Below, in pieces: positions 52,426 through 62,289 of a stretch of DNA of 64,000 bases (positions within the stretch are counted from its first letter, which is position 1; each line of letters starts with the position of its first letter). This DNA comes from G965202915 sp965205955. GTDB lineage: Bacteria; Pseudomonadota; Gammaproteobacteria; Eutrophobiales; Eutrophobiaceae. Position numbers and translations under genes: made by a program. The notes beneath the pieces are model-generated. The model had not been told where the DNA came from, made no database searches, and was given only the letters and a program-made list of their open reading frames with translations. The stretch is from assembly GCA_965205955.1 (NCBI GenBank), contig OZ242192.1, forward strand, positions 1,240,001-1,304,000. The letters are read 5' to 3'.

Positions 52426-53301
52426 TCATTGTTGATGGGCCGATTGTGACGATTGCGGCCTTATCAAGCGCAACAGATTGATCTTCCTTTTATCAGCGTG
52501 CAACACCGTAAAGTTGAGTCCCTCAAAATCGACGGTTTCCCCCCGTTGAGGCAAATGGCCGAAAGCCTTCAATATCAATCCCCCCATGGTATCGTATTCA
52601 TCGTTGCGCAATTGCGTGTCGAAATACTCATTGAAATCCTCGATAGGCGTCAATGCCCGTATAGTAAAGCGGTTCCGGCTGTGATTCTGTATATTCGGCT
52701 CCTTTTCCGCAGGATCATGCTCATCCTCGATTTCGCCGATGATTTCCTCGATTATATCCTCGATGGTCACCAGGCCCGAAACCCCCGAATACTCATCGAT
52801 TACAATTGCCATGTGATTTCTGGTTGAGCGAAACTCGCGCAACAGCATATTCAGGCGTTTACTTTCCGGCACAAATACCGGATCACGCATTGCATCCTTG
52901 ATATTATAATTTTCGTCCTCATTTCCGGCAAGATAAGCGAGCAGATCCTTTGCCAGCAGGATCCCGGTTATTTCATCATTATCCCCGCCGATGACAGGAA
53001 AACGTGAATGTCCGGAACCGATAACCGTCTTCAGGATCTCTTTGGGATGATCATCGTGGCGCACGCACACCATCTGCACTCGGGGGATCATGATATCCCG
53101 TACCTGCATTTCCGAAACCTCCAACGCCCCTTCCATCATCGTCAACGCATCCGGATCAATCAGATTATGGCTCTCTGCCGCCCTGAGAATATCGACCAGA
53201 TTGGCGCGGCTCCCAAGCGCCTTGGAAAAAAAAGTCGCCAGGGTTTTTTTCCAGGCTCTGGCATCCTTGCCTGGCGACGGTGGTTTATCTTTTCGCGCCA
53301 T
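52426..53301 (-). CDS. corC: CorC/HlyC-type CBS-domain protein
   Basis: 291 aa. Two CBS domains (residues ~65-190; VRDIMIPRVQMV and GVSGLVTIEDIIEEIIGEI, in part) and a C-terminal CorC_HlyC domain (FTIRALTPIEDFNEYF). It is linked to magnesium/cobalt efflux in enterics. Its start overlaps the ybeY stop by 17 nt and lnt follows after 45 nt. Confidence 0.93.
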   Translation of the reverse strand: MARKDKPPSPGKDARAWKKTLATFFSKALGSRANLVDILRAAESHNLIDPDALTMMEGALEVSEMQVRDIMIPRVQMVCVRHDDHPKEILKTVIGSGHSRFPVIGGDNDEITGILLAKDLLAYLAGNEDENYNIKDAMRDPVFVPESKRLNMLLREFRSTRNHMAIVIDEYSGVSGLVTIEDIIEEIIGEIEDEHDPAEKEPNIQNHSRNRFTIRALTPIEDFNEYFDTQLRNDEYDTMGGLILKAFGHLPQRGETVDFEGLNFTVLHADKRKINLLRLIRPQSSQSAHQQ

Positions 53302-53761
53302 TGGCGGTCTGTAACATATAGGGATCAGAATACTTCAATTCTTTCAATATCGAGACTTCCAGCAATTCCATTTCACGCGCATCATCATTACTTATATGAT
53401 CATAACCCAGCAAGTGCAAGGTGCCGTGCACCACCATATGCGCCCAGTGTGCCTCGGTCGATTTACCCTGTTGCCTCGCCTCGCGCCGCACAACCGGGGC
53501 GCACACTACCAGATCTCCCAGCATTGCAGTGCAATATTCATTTATTTCGCCCGCCGGAAAAGACAATATATTGGTGGATTTTCCCACCTTGCGCCATCGT
53601 CTATTCAGGGCCTTACTCTCCGGTTCATCCACTATTCTGATGGTGAGCTCCGCGTTACCCCGTTGTTCCCGCAAGGCGGAGCCGACCCAGGCGCTCAGCA
53701 TTTTTTTTGTCGGCGCCCATTCCTGCCCGGTTGCATACTGAACTTCAACCGCAATGCCCAC
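53285..53761 (-). CDS. ybeY: Endoribonuclease/rRNA maturation factor YbeY
   Basis: 158 aa from the GTG at 53761, which overlaps the phoH end by 17 nt and gives the usual length (E. coli 155). The frame is open further upstream to 53887 but only through phoH. The metal site HxxxHxxxxxH is present as HGTLHLLGYDH. Core motifs NRRWRKVGKSTNILSFP and LGDLVVC are also normal. It works in 16S rRNA 3' maturation and 70S quality control. Confidence 0.93.
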   Translation of the reverse strand: MGIAVEVQYATGQEWAPTKKMLSAWVGSALREQRGNAELTIRIVDEPESKALNRRWRKVGKSTNILSFPAGEINEYCTAMLGDLVVCAPVVRREARQQGKSTEAHWAHMVVHGTLHLLGYDHISNDDAREMELLEVSILKELKYSDPYMLQTANGAKR

Positions 53762-54743
53762 TGCCGTCCTTTTGGGTATCGGATGCCCTTTTCTCGTGAC
53801 GCTCATACGCATCCAGAATTTTTCCCACCAGTGGATGCCGCACCACATCGCGGGACTTGAAGAACACAAAACGGATCCCTTCCTCATCCTTCAACACATC
53901 GATTACATGCTTCAAGCCCGATTTTTTCCCGCCCGGCAGGTCAATTTGAGTAATATCCCCGGTTATAACCGCTCTGGAATCAAAGCCCACCCGGGTCAGG
54001 AACATCTTCATCTGCTCTATCGTCGTATTTTGCGCCTCATCCAGGATAACAAATGACTCATTCAAGGTCCGTCCACGCATGAATGCCAAAGGAGCCACTT
54101 CAATAATATTTCTTTCGATATACCTGGCCACACGCTCAAACCCCAGCATTTCATACAAGGCATCGTAGAGAGGGCGCAGGTAGGGATCAATTTTTTGCGC
54201 CATATCCCCGGGCAGAAAGCCAAGATGCTCACCCGCCTCCACCGCCGGTCGTACCAGCACCAGGCGTCTTGTTTTATTATCCTGTTCCAGAGCCGCCACC
54301 GCGCAGGCCACCGCAAGATAGGTCTTCCCGGTTCCGGCCGGCCCTATGCCAAAACTTATATCATGTTTCTGTATAGCATCCAGGTAGCGGCGTTGATTGG
54401 CATTACACCCATGGACGATACCCTGTTTGACCTTTATAACGGTGCGGCCAGTCTTATCCTGTTCCGCATCATCATGCATCGACAAATCCTGTAATAACAA
54501 AAACACCCTTTCCGTTGACAAGGTTTGCTCCGTGGTAACGGCGTACATTTTTTGTATCACCTGCTCCGCCACCTCCACCGATTCCCTCAAACCCGTCACC
54601 TGGAAGCTATTGCCGCGATTATTGATTTCCACACCCATGCAGGATTCCACCTGGCGCAGATGGGCATCAAGCGGCCCGCGCAGATTCGCCAGTCTCCGGT
54701 TATCTGCCGGCTCGAGTGCGATATTTGCCGAAAATGTGCTCAA
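53745..54743 (-). CDS. ybeZ: PhoH-like ATPase (YbeZ)
   Basis: 332 aa. An N-terminal KH-like region (residues ~20-70) precedes the P-loop (GIGPAGTGKTYLAV near 131) and the Walker B FVILDEAQNTT. PhoH-type ATPases accompany YbeY and are thought to support its RNA work. The start overlaps the miaB stop by 4 nt. Confidence 0.93.
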   Translation of the reverse strand: MSTFSANIALEPADNRRLANLRGPLDAHLRQVESCMGVEINNRGNSFQVTGLRESVEVAEQVIQKMYAVTTEQTLSTERVFLLLQDLSMHDDAEQDKTGRTVIKVKQGIVHGCNANQRRYLDAIQKHDISFGIGPAGTGKTYLAVACAVAALEQDNKTRRLVLVRPAVEAGEHLGFLPGDMAQKIDPYLRPLYDALYEMLGFERVARYIERNIIEVAPLAFMRGRTLNESFVILDEAQNTTIEQMKMFLTRVGFDSRAVITGDITQIDLPGGKKSGLKHVIDVLKDEEGIRFVFFKSRDVVRHPLVGKILDAYERHEKRASDTQKDGSGHCG

Positions 54744-56095
54744 TGATTGCAGACTTTGCGCTTATTCTCCGGAGGTATTGCCCCGCGCAACGAGTTTGGC
54801 AGCGCCTCGGTAATTTCAACCTCGACAAAAGAACCGATGAGCGAGGCGCACCCGGGAAAATTTACCGCCCGATTATTCCCGGTACGGCCGCTCAGTACCC
54901 CGGCGCCCTTTCGCGCATAGCCGGTTACCAGGATCCTTTGCATGCTTCCCACCATGGTATTGCTGATTTCAGCCGCCAGTTGATTGATCCGATTTTGTAA
55001 AATATACAGCCTCCTTTTTTTGGTTTCAACCGGTGTATTATCCTCCAGCCCGGCCGCAGGCGTACCCGGTCTGGCACTGTAGATAAAACTGAAAGACTGA
55101 TCAAACCGTATCTCATCGATCAAATCCATGGTTTTTTCAAAATCCGCCTCCGTTTCACCCGGAAAGCCGACAATAAAATCAGAAGATATACAGATATCCG
55201 GCCGTATTTTACGCAGGCGCCGGATCTTATTTTTATATTCCAGAACCATATGATTTCTCTTCATCATCGCCAGAATACGGTCCGAGCCGCTTTGCACCGG
55301 CAGATGCAGATGACTTACCAACTCCGGCACGCGGCCATAGACCTCGATCAACCTGTCAGAAAACTCCATAGGATGCGAGGTGGTGAACCGAATACGCTCA
55401 ATGCCGTCCACAGCCGCCGTATACTCGATCAGCTGAGCAAGATCGGCAATGCCACCGTCATATCTCATCCCCCGGTAAGCATTCACATTTTGCCCAAGTA
55501 AAGTAACCTCACGTACCCCCTGGCTCGCCAGCCCGGCAAGCTCGGCAATCACGTTGTCAAACCTGCGGCTGATCTCCTCACCGCGGGTATACGGCACAAT
55601 ACAGAAGCTGCAATACTTGCTACAGCCTTCCATCACCGAAACAAAGGCAGTCGGCCCTTCCGTCCGGGGGGGAGGCAGGCAATCGAATTTCTCTATCTCC
55701 GGAAAAGACACATCCACCACCGGGGCATTGGTTTTTACCACCGCATCATACAATTGCGGCAGGCGGTGCAGGGTTTGCGGACCGAACACAATATCCACAT
55801 ACGGCGCCCGCTTGCGAATGGCCTCACCTTCCTGACTGGCGACACAACCGCCCACGCCAATCACCAGATCCGGGTTTCTGCTTTTCAGCGGTTTCCACCG
55901 GCCCAACTCGGAAAAAACCTTTTCCTGGGCCTTCTCACGAATAGAGCAGGTATTCAGCAGGATCACATCCGCTTCTTCCGGGTTTGTCGTCGCGCTCATC
56001 TGATGCGAGGCCGACAAGGCGTCCAGCATTCGGGATGAATCATACTCATTCATCTGACAACCCATTGTCTTCAGATACACTTTTTTAGACATCAC
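54740..56095 (-). CDS. miaB: tRNA-2-methylthio-N6-dimethylallyladenosine synthase
   Basis: 451 aa. The MTTase N-terminal domain has its three Cys (TMGCQMNEYDS; NTCSIREKA; GGCVASQEG), the radical-SAM site is EGCSKYCSFCIVPYTRGEE, and a TRAM domain lies at the C-terminus. It adds the methylthio group to i6A37 of tRNAs. First gene of the miaB-phoH-ybeY-corC-lnt operon. Confidence 0.96.
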   Translation of the reverse strand: MMSKKVYLKTMGCQMNEYDSSRMLDALSASHQMSATTNPEEADVILLNTCSIREKAQEKVFSELGRWKPLKSRNPDLVIGVGGCVASQEGEAIRKRAPYVDIVFGPQTLHRLPQLYDAVVKTNAPVVDVSFPEIEKFDCLPPPRTEGPTAFVSVMEGCSKYCSFCIVPYTRGEEISRRFDNVIAELAGLASQGVREVTLLGQNVNAYRGMRYDGGIADLAQLIEYTAAVDGIERIRFTTSHPMEFSDRLIEVYGRVPELVSHLHLPVQSGSDRILAMMKRNHMVLEYKNKIRRLRKIRPDICISSDFIVGFPGETEADFEKTMDLIDEIRFDQSFSFIYSARPGTPAAGLEDNTPVETKKRRLYILQNRINQLAAEISNTMVGSMQRILVTGYARKGAGVLSGRTGNNRAVNFPGCASLIGSFVEVEITEALPNSLRGAIPPENKRKVCNH

Positions 56096-56293
56096 GATCC
56101 TTTGTTACCATGGAATCCTCCAAATTACAACCTTCCGTGCCCTCTGCGCAACTACAGCAGCCCTCGCGCATCCCCCCGGTACCCTTCCCGCAACGCGCAC
56201 GGCAGGCGGCAAGAATACCATACCCATATCTGGCGATGCGCCCCCCGATCGGGTAAAGTGACACACTTATCCATAACAGTGTACCGCCTTACA

Positions 56294-56971
56294 ATGAAAA
56301 AACACATAATCGCCCCTTCCATTCTATCGGCCGACATGGCGCGGCTGGGTGAAGAAGTGTGCGCCGTGCTGGAGGCCGGCGGCGATTTTATTCATATCGA
56401 CGTGATGGATAATCACTATGTGCCAAACCTGACTTTTGGCCCGGTAATCGTGCAGGCCCTTCGGGACCATGGGATCAAGGCGGTATTGGATGTACACTTG
56501 ATGATCAAACCCGTCGACCGGATCATCCCCGACTTTATCAAGGCGGGCGCCGACTATATCAGTTTTCACCCTGAGGCGAGCGAGCATATTGCCCGCACCC
56601 TGCAGATAATCCGTGCCCAGGGATGCAAGGCCGGTTTGGTATTCAATCCCGCCACCCCGCTGGATTATCTGGAAAATGTCATGGATATGACCGATCTGGT
56701 ATTGCTGATGTCGGTGAATCCCGGATTTGCCGGGCAGGAATTTATTGAACACACACTGGTAAAACTGCGCAAGGCACGCGGAATGATCGACCAATCCGGT
56801 CTGGATATTCGGCTGGAGGTGGACGGCGGGATCACCCCCGGCAACATCCGGCGCATTGCCGAGGCGGGCGCCGATACCTTTGTTTCCGGTTCGTCGATTT
56901 TTGGCAGTGATAATTATGCCGAGGTAATTGCCGCGATGCGCGCCGAGTTGGAGCGGGCAAATATCCGATAA
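56294..56971 (+). CDS. rpe: Ribulose-phosphate 3-epimerase
   Basis: 225 aa from ATG 56294; the frame opens earlier but without family sequence. TIM-barrel residues are visible: APSILSADMARL, FIHIDVMDNHYVPNLTFGP (in part, metal His and Asp), HLMI, SVNPGFAGQ and VDGGI with GSSIF. Pentose phosphate pathway. In many relatives a gph gene separates rpe from trpE; here none does. Confidence 0.96.
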   Translation: MKKHIIAPSILSADMARLGEEVCAVLEAGGDFIHIDVMDNHYVPNLTFGPVIVQALRDHGIKAVLDVHLMIKPVDRIIPDFIKAGADYISFHPEASEHIARTLQIIRAQGCKAGLVFNPATPLDYLENVMDMTDLVLLMSVNPGFAGQEFIEHTLVKLRKARGMIDQSGLDIRLEVDGGITPGNIRRIAEAGADTFVSGSSIFGSDNYAEVIAAMRAELERANIR

Positions 56972-57010
56972 TCGCGGCATTATCACAGACAGGGCTTGCC
57001 TGCATCCGGT

Positions 57011-57040
57011 TCCTGTCGCAAACCCGTCCGGCCGACAGGA
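57011..57040 (+). promoter_or_regulatory. Stem-loop in the rpe-trpE gap
   Basis: tcctgtcg (57011-57018) pairs perfectly with cgacagga (57033-57040) around a 14-nt loop, 22 nt before the trpE start. There is no T-tract after it, so it is not a standard terminator. No Trp-rich leader peptide is apparent. It could shape trpE translation or be accidental. Confidence 0.35.
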
Positions 57041-57062
57041 CTGCAAAACATTTTATTCAACC

Positions 57063-58547
57063 ATGCCAAACCTTACAGAAACCCAATTCAATGCCCTGGT
57101 AAAACAAGGCTACAACCATATACCCCTGGTATGCGAAGTATTGGCCGATCTGGACACCCCGCTCAGCACCTATATGAAACTATGCGATGCCCCGTGCTCC
57201 TATTTATTTGAATCGGTTCAGGGCGGAGAGAAATGGGGGCGCTACTCCATTATCGGCTTGCCGACCGGCACGATGATAAAGATCAATCGCGGCACCTTCG
57301 AGTTTATACAACATGGAAAGACGCTGGAGACAAAACAATGCGCCGACCCGCTGGCCGAGATCGAAAAGATAAGGAAACGCTACCGGGTTCCCCCTGTCGA
57401 AGACCTGCCCAGATTCAGCGGCGGTTTGGTTGGATACTTTGGCTACGAAACCATTTCCTATATTGAGCCCATTCTGAACCATTCCGACAAAGAAGACCCG
57501 CTTGGCAGTCCCGATATTTTACTGCTGGTATCCGAAGAAGTGATCGTATTTGACAATCTGCGCGGCAAACTATTTATTATCGTACACGTTGACCCCGCCG
57601 GCGAAAACCCCTATGCCGCCGGTCTGGCGCGGCTTGATGCCATCAAAGAAAAACTCGCCGGCACCGTACTTACATCGTATCGCGCTCCCTCGGTGTCCCA
57701 CCTTGCCGAGGAAGACTTTCGCTCCGATTTTACCCGGCAAGCCTTTGAAGACACGGTTGACCGGATAAAAGAATACATCCGCGCCGGCGATGCGATGCAG
57801 GTAGTACTCTCACAGCGACTCAGTATCCCATTCGACGCCCCGCCCATAGACTTATACCGCGCCCTTCGCTGTCTCAATCCCTCGCCCTACATGTACCACC
57901 TCGACCTGGACGATTTTCAGATAGTAGGCTCCTCTCCGGAGATACTCGTCCGGCTGGAGAATGATATGATTACAGTCAGACCCATAGCCGGGACCCGCCC
58001 GAGAGGAAAAACCGAACAGGAAGATCGCGATCTGGAAAAGAATTTACTGGCCGATCCCAAAGAACTGGCCGAGCATCTGATGCTGATCGATCTGGGGCGC
58101 AACGACGTAGGCCGGGTAGCCCGAACCGGAACAGTAGCGCTGACCGATAAAATGAAGATAGAACGATATTCACATGTAATGCACATCGTATCGAATGTGA
58201 TCGGCCGGGTGAAAGACGGAGTGAGCGCGCTGGAGGTATTATGCGCCGTCTTTCCGGCCGGAACCGTATCCGGCGCCCCGAAGATCCGGGCGATGCAGAT
58301 AATCGACGAACTCGAACCGGTCAGGCGCGGCATTTATTCCGGTGCGGTTGGCTACCTCGACTGGGGTGATAATATGGACACTGCCATTGCGATACGCACA
58401 GCCGTTATCAAAGACAACACCCTGCATATACAGGTCGGCGCCGGTGTGGTAGCCGACTCGCAACCGTCCGGCGAATGGGAAGAGACCATCAACAAAGGGC
58501 GGGCAATACTGCGCGCCGCCGCGATGGCCAGAAGAGGACTGAGCTGA
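57063..58547 (+). CDS. trpE: Anthranilate synthase component I
   Basis: 494 aa from ATG 57063. The N-terminal regulatory region carries YLFESVQGGEKWGRYSIIG (Trp-binding segment) and the chorismate-binding C-terminal half includes RPIAGTRPRGKT, LIDLGRNDVGRVA and GAPKIRAMQIIDELE. It makes anthranilate from chorismate with TrpG. trpG starts 15 nt later. Confidence 0.96.
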   Translation: MPNLTETQFNALVKQGYNHIPLVCEVLADLDTPLSTYMKLCDAPCSYLFESVQGGEKWGRYSIIGLPTGTMIKINRGTFEFIQHGKTLETKQCADPLAEIEKIRKRYRVPPVEDLPRFSGGLVGYFGYETISYIEPILNHSDKEDPLGSPDILLLVSEEVIVFDNLRGKLFIIVHVDPAGENPYAAGLARLDAIKEKLAGTVLTSYRAPSVSHLAEEDFRSDFTRQAFEDTVDRIKEYIRAGDAMQVVLSQRLSIPFDAPPIDLYRALRCLNPSPYMYHLDLDDFQIVGSSPEILVRLENDMITVRPIAGTRPRGKTEQEDRDLEKNLLADPKELAEHLMLIDLGRNDVGRVARTGTVALTDKMKIERYSHVMHIVSNVIGRVKDGVSALEVLCAVFPAGTVSGAPKIRAMQIIDELEPVRRGIYSGAVGYLDWGDNMDTAIAIRTAVIKDNTLHIQVGAGVVADSQPSGEWEETINKGRAILRAAAMARRGLS

Positions 58548-58562
58548 CCCACGGACAATAAA

Positions 58563-59144
58563 ATGCTGCTAATGATAGACAACTATGACTCCTTTACCTA
58601 CAACCTGGTACAGTATTTTGGCCAGTTAGGGCAAGAAGTCGAAGTATACCGCAACGACAAAATCACCGTTGCGCAAGCGGAAAAACTCGCGCCCGACTAC
58701 ATCGTCATATCTCCGGGGCCGTGCACCCCTGACAAGGCCGGCATATCGATTGCCATCATCGAACATTTCCGCGACAAACTCCCTCTGCTCGGTGTCTGTC
58801 TCGGTCATCAGAGCATTGGCCAGGCCTTTGGCGGGCGCATAATCCGCGCCGATGCAATCATGCACGGAAAAACATCCGAGATATACCACAACAATACCGG
58901 CGTATTCAGCGGCCTTCAGACCCCGTTCACGGCGACTCGCTACCATTCATTGGTCATACAGAAAGACTCCTGGCCCGACTGTCTGGAAATCACCGCCTGG
59001 ACACAAAATGAAAATGGCGGCATAGATGAGATCATGGGCCTGAGGCACAGACAATTCCCCGTCACCGGCGTACAATTTCACCCGGAATCGATATTGACCT
59101 CATACGGCCATGAACTGCTGAAGAATTTCCTGGACAAAATATAA
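58563..59144 (+). CDS. trpG: Anthranilate synthase component II (glutamine amidotransferase)
   Basis: 193 aa. Class I amidotransferase: nucleophile in GVCLGHQSIG, His/Glu in QFHPESIL, oxyanion region SPGPCTPDKAG. It supplies ammonia to TrpE, and equivalent enzymes can serve folate (pabA-like) synthesis as well. trpD starts 3 nt after its stop. Confidence 0.95.
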   Translation: MLLMIDNYDSFTYNLVQYFGQLGQEVEVYRNDKITVAQAEKLAPDYIVISPGPCTPDKAGISIAIIEHFRDKLPLLGVCLGHQSIGQAFGGRIIRADAIMHGKTSEIYHNNTGVFSGLQTPFTATRYHSLVIQKDSWPDCLEITAWTQNENGGIDEIMGLRHRQFPVTGVQFHPESILTSYGHELLKNFLDKI

Positions 59145-59147
59145 ACA

Positions 59148-60164
59148 ATGGACATCCGCTCCGCCATAAAAATAATCTCCGAATACAATGACCTGAGTGA
59201 AGCCGGGATGCGGGAAGTCATGTTCGAGATCATGCAGGGCAAGGCCACTCCGGCGCAAATCGGCGCCTTTCTGACCGGCCTGCGCATGAAGGGGGAGGCC
59301 GTGGAAGAGATCATCGCCGCCGCCACGGTAATGCGGGAACTCTCCACCGGGGTGGACGTACAGGTCGAATACATGGTTGACACCTGCGGCACCGGTGGTG
59401 ACGGCGCAAACACCTTCAACATATCCACCGCCGCCGCATTTGCCGCCGCCGGCGCCGGCGCCGCCGTTGCCAAGCACGGCAACCGGGCCGTTTCCGGAAA
59501 ATGCGGCAGCGCCGATATACTCGAGGCTGCCGGCGTGAATCTCGAACTGAGCCCGGAGCAGATCGTTCAATGCCTCGAGCAGATCGGCATAGGCTTCATG
59601 TTTGCCCCCGCCCACCATGCGGCAATGAAGCATGCAGTTGGCCCCCGGCGCGAACTGGGGATCAAGACACTTTTCAACCTGCTCGGCCCGCTGACCAATC
59701 CGGCCGGCGCCCCCAACCAGCTAATCGGAGTATTCAGCGCCGATTGGCAGGAACCGCTGGCGCAGGCGCTGCGAAGACTGGGCGGCAAGCATATATTGAT
59801 CGTACACTCGGATGATGGGCTGGACGAGATCAGCATCTCCGCCCCGACACGGATTATCGAGCTCAATAACAATGAAATCAGCAATTACATAATTTCCCCT
59901 GCTGACTTTGGCATCAAACACAGCGATCTGGACACACTGCTGGTTGACGGAGTAGAACAAAGCCTTGACAAATTCCGCTTTGTTCTGGACGACCGCCCCG
60001 GTCCGGCCAGAGACATTGTCTGCCTCAATGCCGGCGCCGCAATCTACGCATCCGGACTGGCGGACACCCTGGAACAGGGGGTAGCCAGGGCGGACGAGAG
60101 CATTCAATCCGGGACAGCCAGGCGCAAACTGGAGCAACTGGTGGAACTCACCAACCACCTATAA
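59148..60164 (+). CDS. trpD: Anthranilate phosphoribosyltransferase
   Basis: 338 aa. PRPP and metal sites are visible: DTCGTGGDGANTFNIST, KHGNRAVSGKCGSAD and GPRRELGIKTLFNLLGPLTN (in part). It joins anthranilate to PRPP. The start follows the trpG stop after 3 nt and the stop is 4 nt before trpC. Confidence 0.96.
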   Translation: MDIRSAIKIISEYNDLSEAGMREVMFEIMQGKATPAQIGAFLTGLRMKGEAVEEIIAAATVMRELSTGVDVQVEYMVDTCGTGGDGANTFNISTAAAFAAAGAGAAVAKHGNRAVSGKCGSADILEAAGVNLELSPEQIVQCLEQIGIGFMFAPAHHAAMKHAVGPRRELGIKTLFNLLGPLTNPAGAPNQLIGVFSADWQEPLAQALRRLGGKHILIVHSDDGLDEISISAPTRIIELNNNEISNYIISPADFGIKHSDLDTLLVDGVEQSLDKFRFVLDDRPGPARDIVCLNAGAAIYASGLADTLEQGVARADESIQSGTARRKLEQLVELTNHL

Positions 60165-60168
60165 TTTC

Positions 60169-60969
60169 ATGGATGAAATCCCCGACATACTGAAGACCAT
60201 TGTCGAACACAAAAAAGAATGGATTGCGCACCGCCGCCGCAGGCTCCCCTTGGACGCCGCGATTGCCGCTGCCGATGACTGTCCTCCCGCACGCGGATTC
60301 GCCGCCCGCATTCACCACACATTGCAACAAGGATCGCCGGCGGTAATTGCCGAAATAAAAAAAGCATCGCCCGGCAGCGGCCTCATTCGCGAACGCTTCC
60401 ACCCTGCGGAAATTGCCCGCTCCTATGCCGAAAACAATGCCGCCTGCCTGTCCGTATTGACCGACAGAAAATTCTTTCAGGGCGATGACACCCATCTGTC
60501 ACAGGCCCGCAATGCCTGCGCCATTCCGGTGCTGCGCAAAGACTTTATCATGGTCCCCTACCAGATTTATGAATCACGCACCCTTGGCGCCGACTGTGTG
60601 CTGCTGATGGTCTCCATCCTCAGTGACATGCAGCTACAGGATCTTGCCGGTCTGGCCGCAGAGTTGCACATGGACGTGTTGGTAGAAGTGCATGACCCTC
60701 AGGAACTCCAGCGGGGATTGCTGCTGCCCGCCCCGCTGCTTGGCGTCAACAATCGCGACCTGCGCACCTTCAAAACCGATCTGCGCACCACCCTTGACCT
60801 GCCGGCGGAAGCATTCAACGGGCGGACGGTAGTAACCGAAAGCGGCATCCGCACTGCGGACGACGTACGCCTGATGCGTGAAAACAACATCAACGCCTTC
60901 CTGGTGGGAGAAGCATTCATGCAGGCCGACGACCCCGGCAAGGCATTGACTGCGTTATTCTTCAATTAA
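60169..60969 (+). CDS. trpC: Indole-3-glycerol phosphate synthase
   Basis: 266 aa. Catalytic segments: AEIKKASPGSGLIRE, VLTDRKFFQGD, LRKDFIMVPYQIYE (catalytic Lys), VEVHDPQEL, GVNNRDLRTF and VTESGIR. A single-domain TrpC without a fused TrpF. trpF, trpB and trpA are not in the window, so the pathway is split, as in other gammaproteobacteria. Confidence 0.96.
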   Translation: MDEIPDILKTIVEHKKEWIAHRRRRLPLDAAIAAADDCPPARGFAARIHHTLQQGSPAVIAEIKKASPGSGLIRERFHPAEIARSYAENNAACLSVLTDRKFFQGDDTHLSQARNACAIPVLRKDFIMVPYQIYESRTLGADCVLLMVSILSDMQLQDLAGLAAELHMDVLVEVHDPQELQRGLLLPAPLLGVNNRDLRTFKTDLRTTLDLPAEAFNGRTVVTESGIRTADDVRLMRENNINAFLVGEAFMQADDPGKALTALFFN

Positions 60970-60971
60970 AG

Positions 60972-61103
60972 TTGAAATTCGATCGTGACGACGTCATACA
61001 ACTGGCCGAACGGCACAAGGGCGCGGACAAATTCGGCTATCGCGCCGAGTTTATCCAACTGGTGCGGCTGGCGAAATCGGCGGCGGCGCTGGAGGCGCAA
61101 TAA
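60972..61103 (+). pseudogene. C-terminal scrap, resembling the end of a VWA/DUF3520 protein
   Basis: Starting 2 nt after trpC, one frame reads FDRDDVIQLAERHKGADKFG, then YRAEFIQLVRLAKSAAALEAQ-stop. The pattern A--KG-D--GYR-EF--LV--A is what I recall at the end of YfbK-type von Willebrand A proteins (DUF3520). No start or body is present. A sense-strand family match is uncertain. Confidence 0.4.
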
Positions 61104-61175
61104 TCCGGTCAACCCATGTGCGCACCGGTGTTGTTGGGGCGCCTGGGCGGTGCCGAAGCGCAAATTGAGATCGCT

Positions 61176-62168
61176 CTATGGAGCCTCAATCGGCGGATAC
61201 AGAAGCGAATACCTCAGTCCCTCATGCCGTTCGCCGTAGCGTTTCGGTATATCCTGGGTCCAATCACTCGGCAGCGTCAGCGAAAAAACCAGCAGGCTAA
61301 CAAAGACCAGCTTTTGATACAGTGGAACCGCTGTTTCCCTTTCCGGTGGCCTAATCGGCGTATAGTTTGCCGGCCATTTTTTGCGATAGCTGATAACCAG
61401 CAGCACAAGGCCGAGCACACTCATAAGGATATTGAATTCCTGCCCCGGCCCCAGAAAAAACAGATCCACCCGGTACTCCCGAAACAAATCAATGAATATC
61501 CTGAGGAAGCCGTACCAGAACACAAAATGTCCCAGCAACACACCCGCGGGCGCCCCTCTCTTCCGGATCCAGAGCAGCAGCGGGATAAGCAGCAGATTTT
61601 TAACCCCGTCATACAGCACCACCGGATGGCGGAAGCCCTCCATATCCGGAAACTGCACCGCCCACCACACATCGGTGATCCCCCCTGCGATCTGACCGTC
61701 GATAAAATTTCCCACCCGGCCCACCCCGAGGATAAATGCCCCCGGAATCACCAGCGCATCCGCAATCGGCAGAAAAGACCGCCGTGTATACCGGCAGAAG
61801 ATCATCGTGCCGACCACCGCCCCCAGCAGCAGCCCGTGGGTCGACATACCGCCGAGCCAATAGAAAAAAATATGCGGCAGATGCCCCTGATAATAAGACC
61901 ACTCATAAAAGATCACCTCGATGCACCGCCCGCCGATCAGCACACCCACAGAGAAGCAGAGTGTAAGCCGGTACACCTCATTCAGCGTCATCCCCAACCG
62001 CCGGCGGTTACGACGCAGCCATCTGTGCAAATTCAAAAACCCCAGCGTATAACTCAACCCGTACCACCACAGGTAGACCCCCCCGGCATCATAGAGTACC
62101 GGATCGATCCGGTGAATATAAAAAGCCTGCATAACCCGCCGATTATAGCCCAATGCGGCAACCGGCAA
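61176..62168 (-). CDS. lgt: Prolipoprotein diacylglyceryl transferase
   Basis: 330 aa, somewhat longer than the E. coli protein (291). Seven TM helices with the Lgt signature GRVGNFIDGQIAGG (near residue 150; essential Arg) and STHGLLLGAV (His). It attaches the first lipid to prolipoproteins; Lnt (50884) completes the pathway. It stands alone between trpC and the divergent copper operon. Confidence 0.94.
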   Translation of the reverse strand: MPVAALGYNRRVMQAFYIHRIDPVLYDAGGVYLWWYGLSYTLGFLNLHRWLRRNRRRLGMTLNEVYRLTLCFSVGVLIGGRCIEVIFYEWSYYQGHLPHIFFYWLGGMSTHGLLLGAVVGTMIFCRYTRRSFLPIADALVIPGAFILGVGRVGNFIDGQIAGGITDVWWAVQFPDMEGFRHPVVLYDGVKNLLLIPLLLWIRKRGAPAGVLLGHFVFWYGFLRIFIDLFREYRVDLFFLGPGQEFNILMSVLGLVLLVISYRKKWPANYTPIRPPERETAVPLYQKLVFVSLLVFSLTLPSDWTQDIPKRYGERHEGLRYSLLYPPIEAP

Positions 62169-62289
62169 AACTCCCGCTCCCGGTTTTTGTTTTTACCGCA
62201 AGCCCGGCATTTGGCACAATACCGGCATACTGAACCGATCAACCATACAATTGTCCAATCAAACAGGAACAAGCCGGGGCACACCACCA

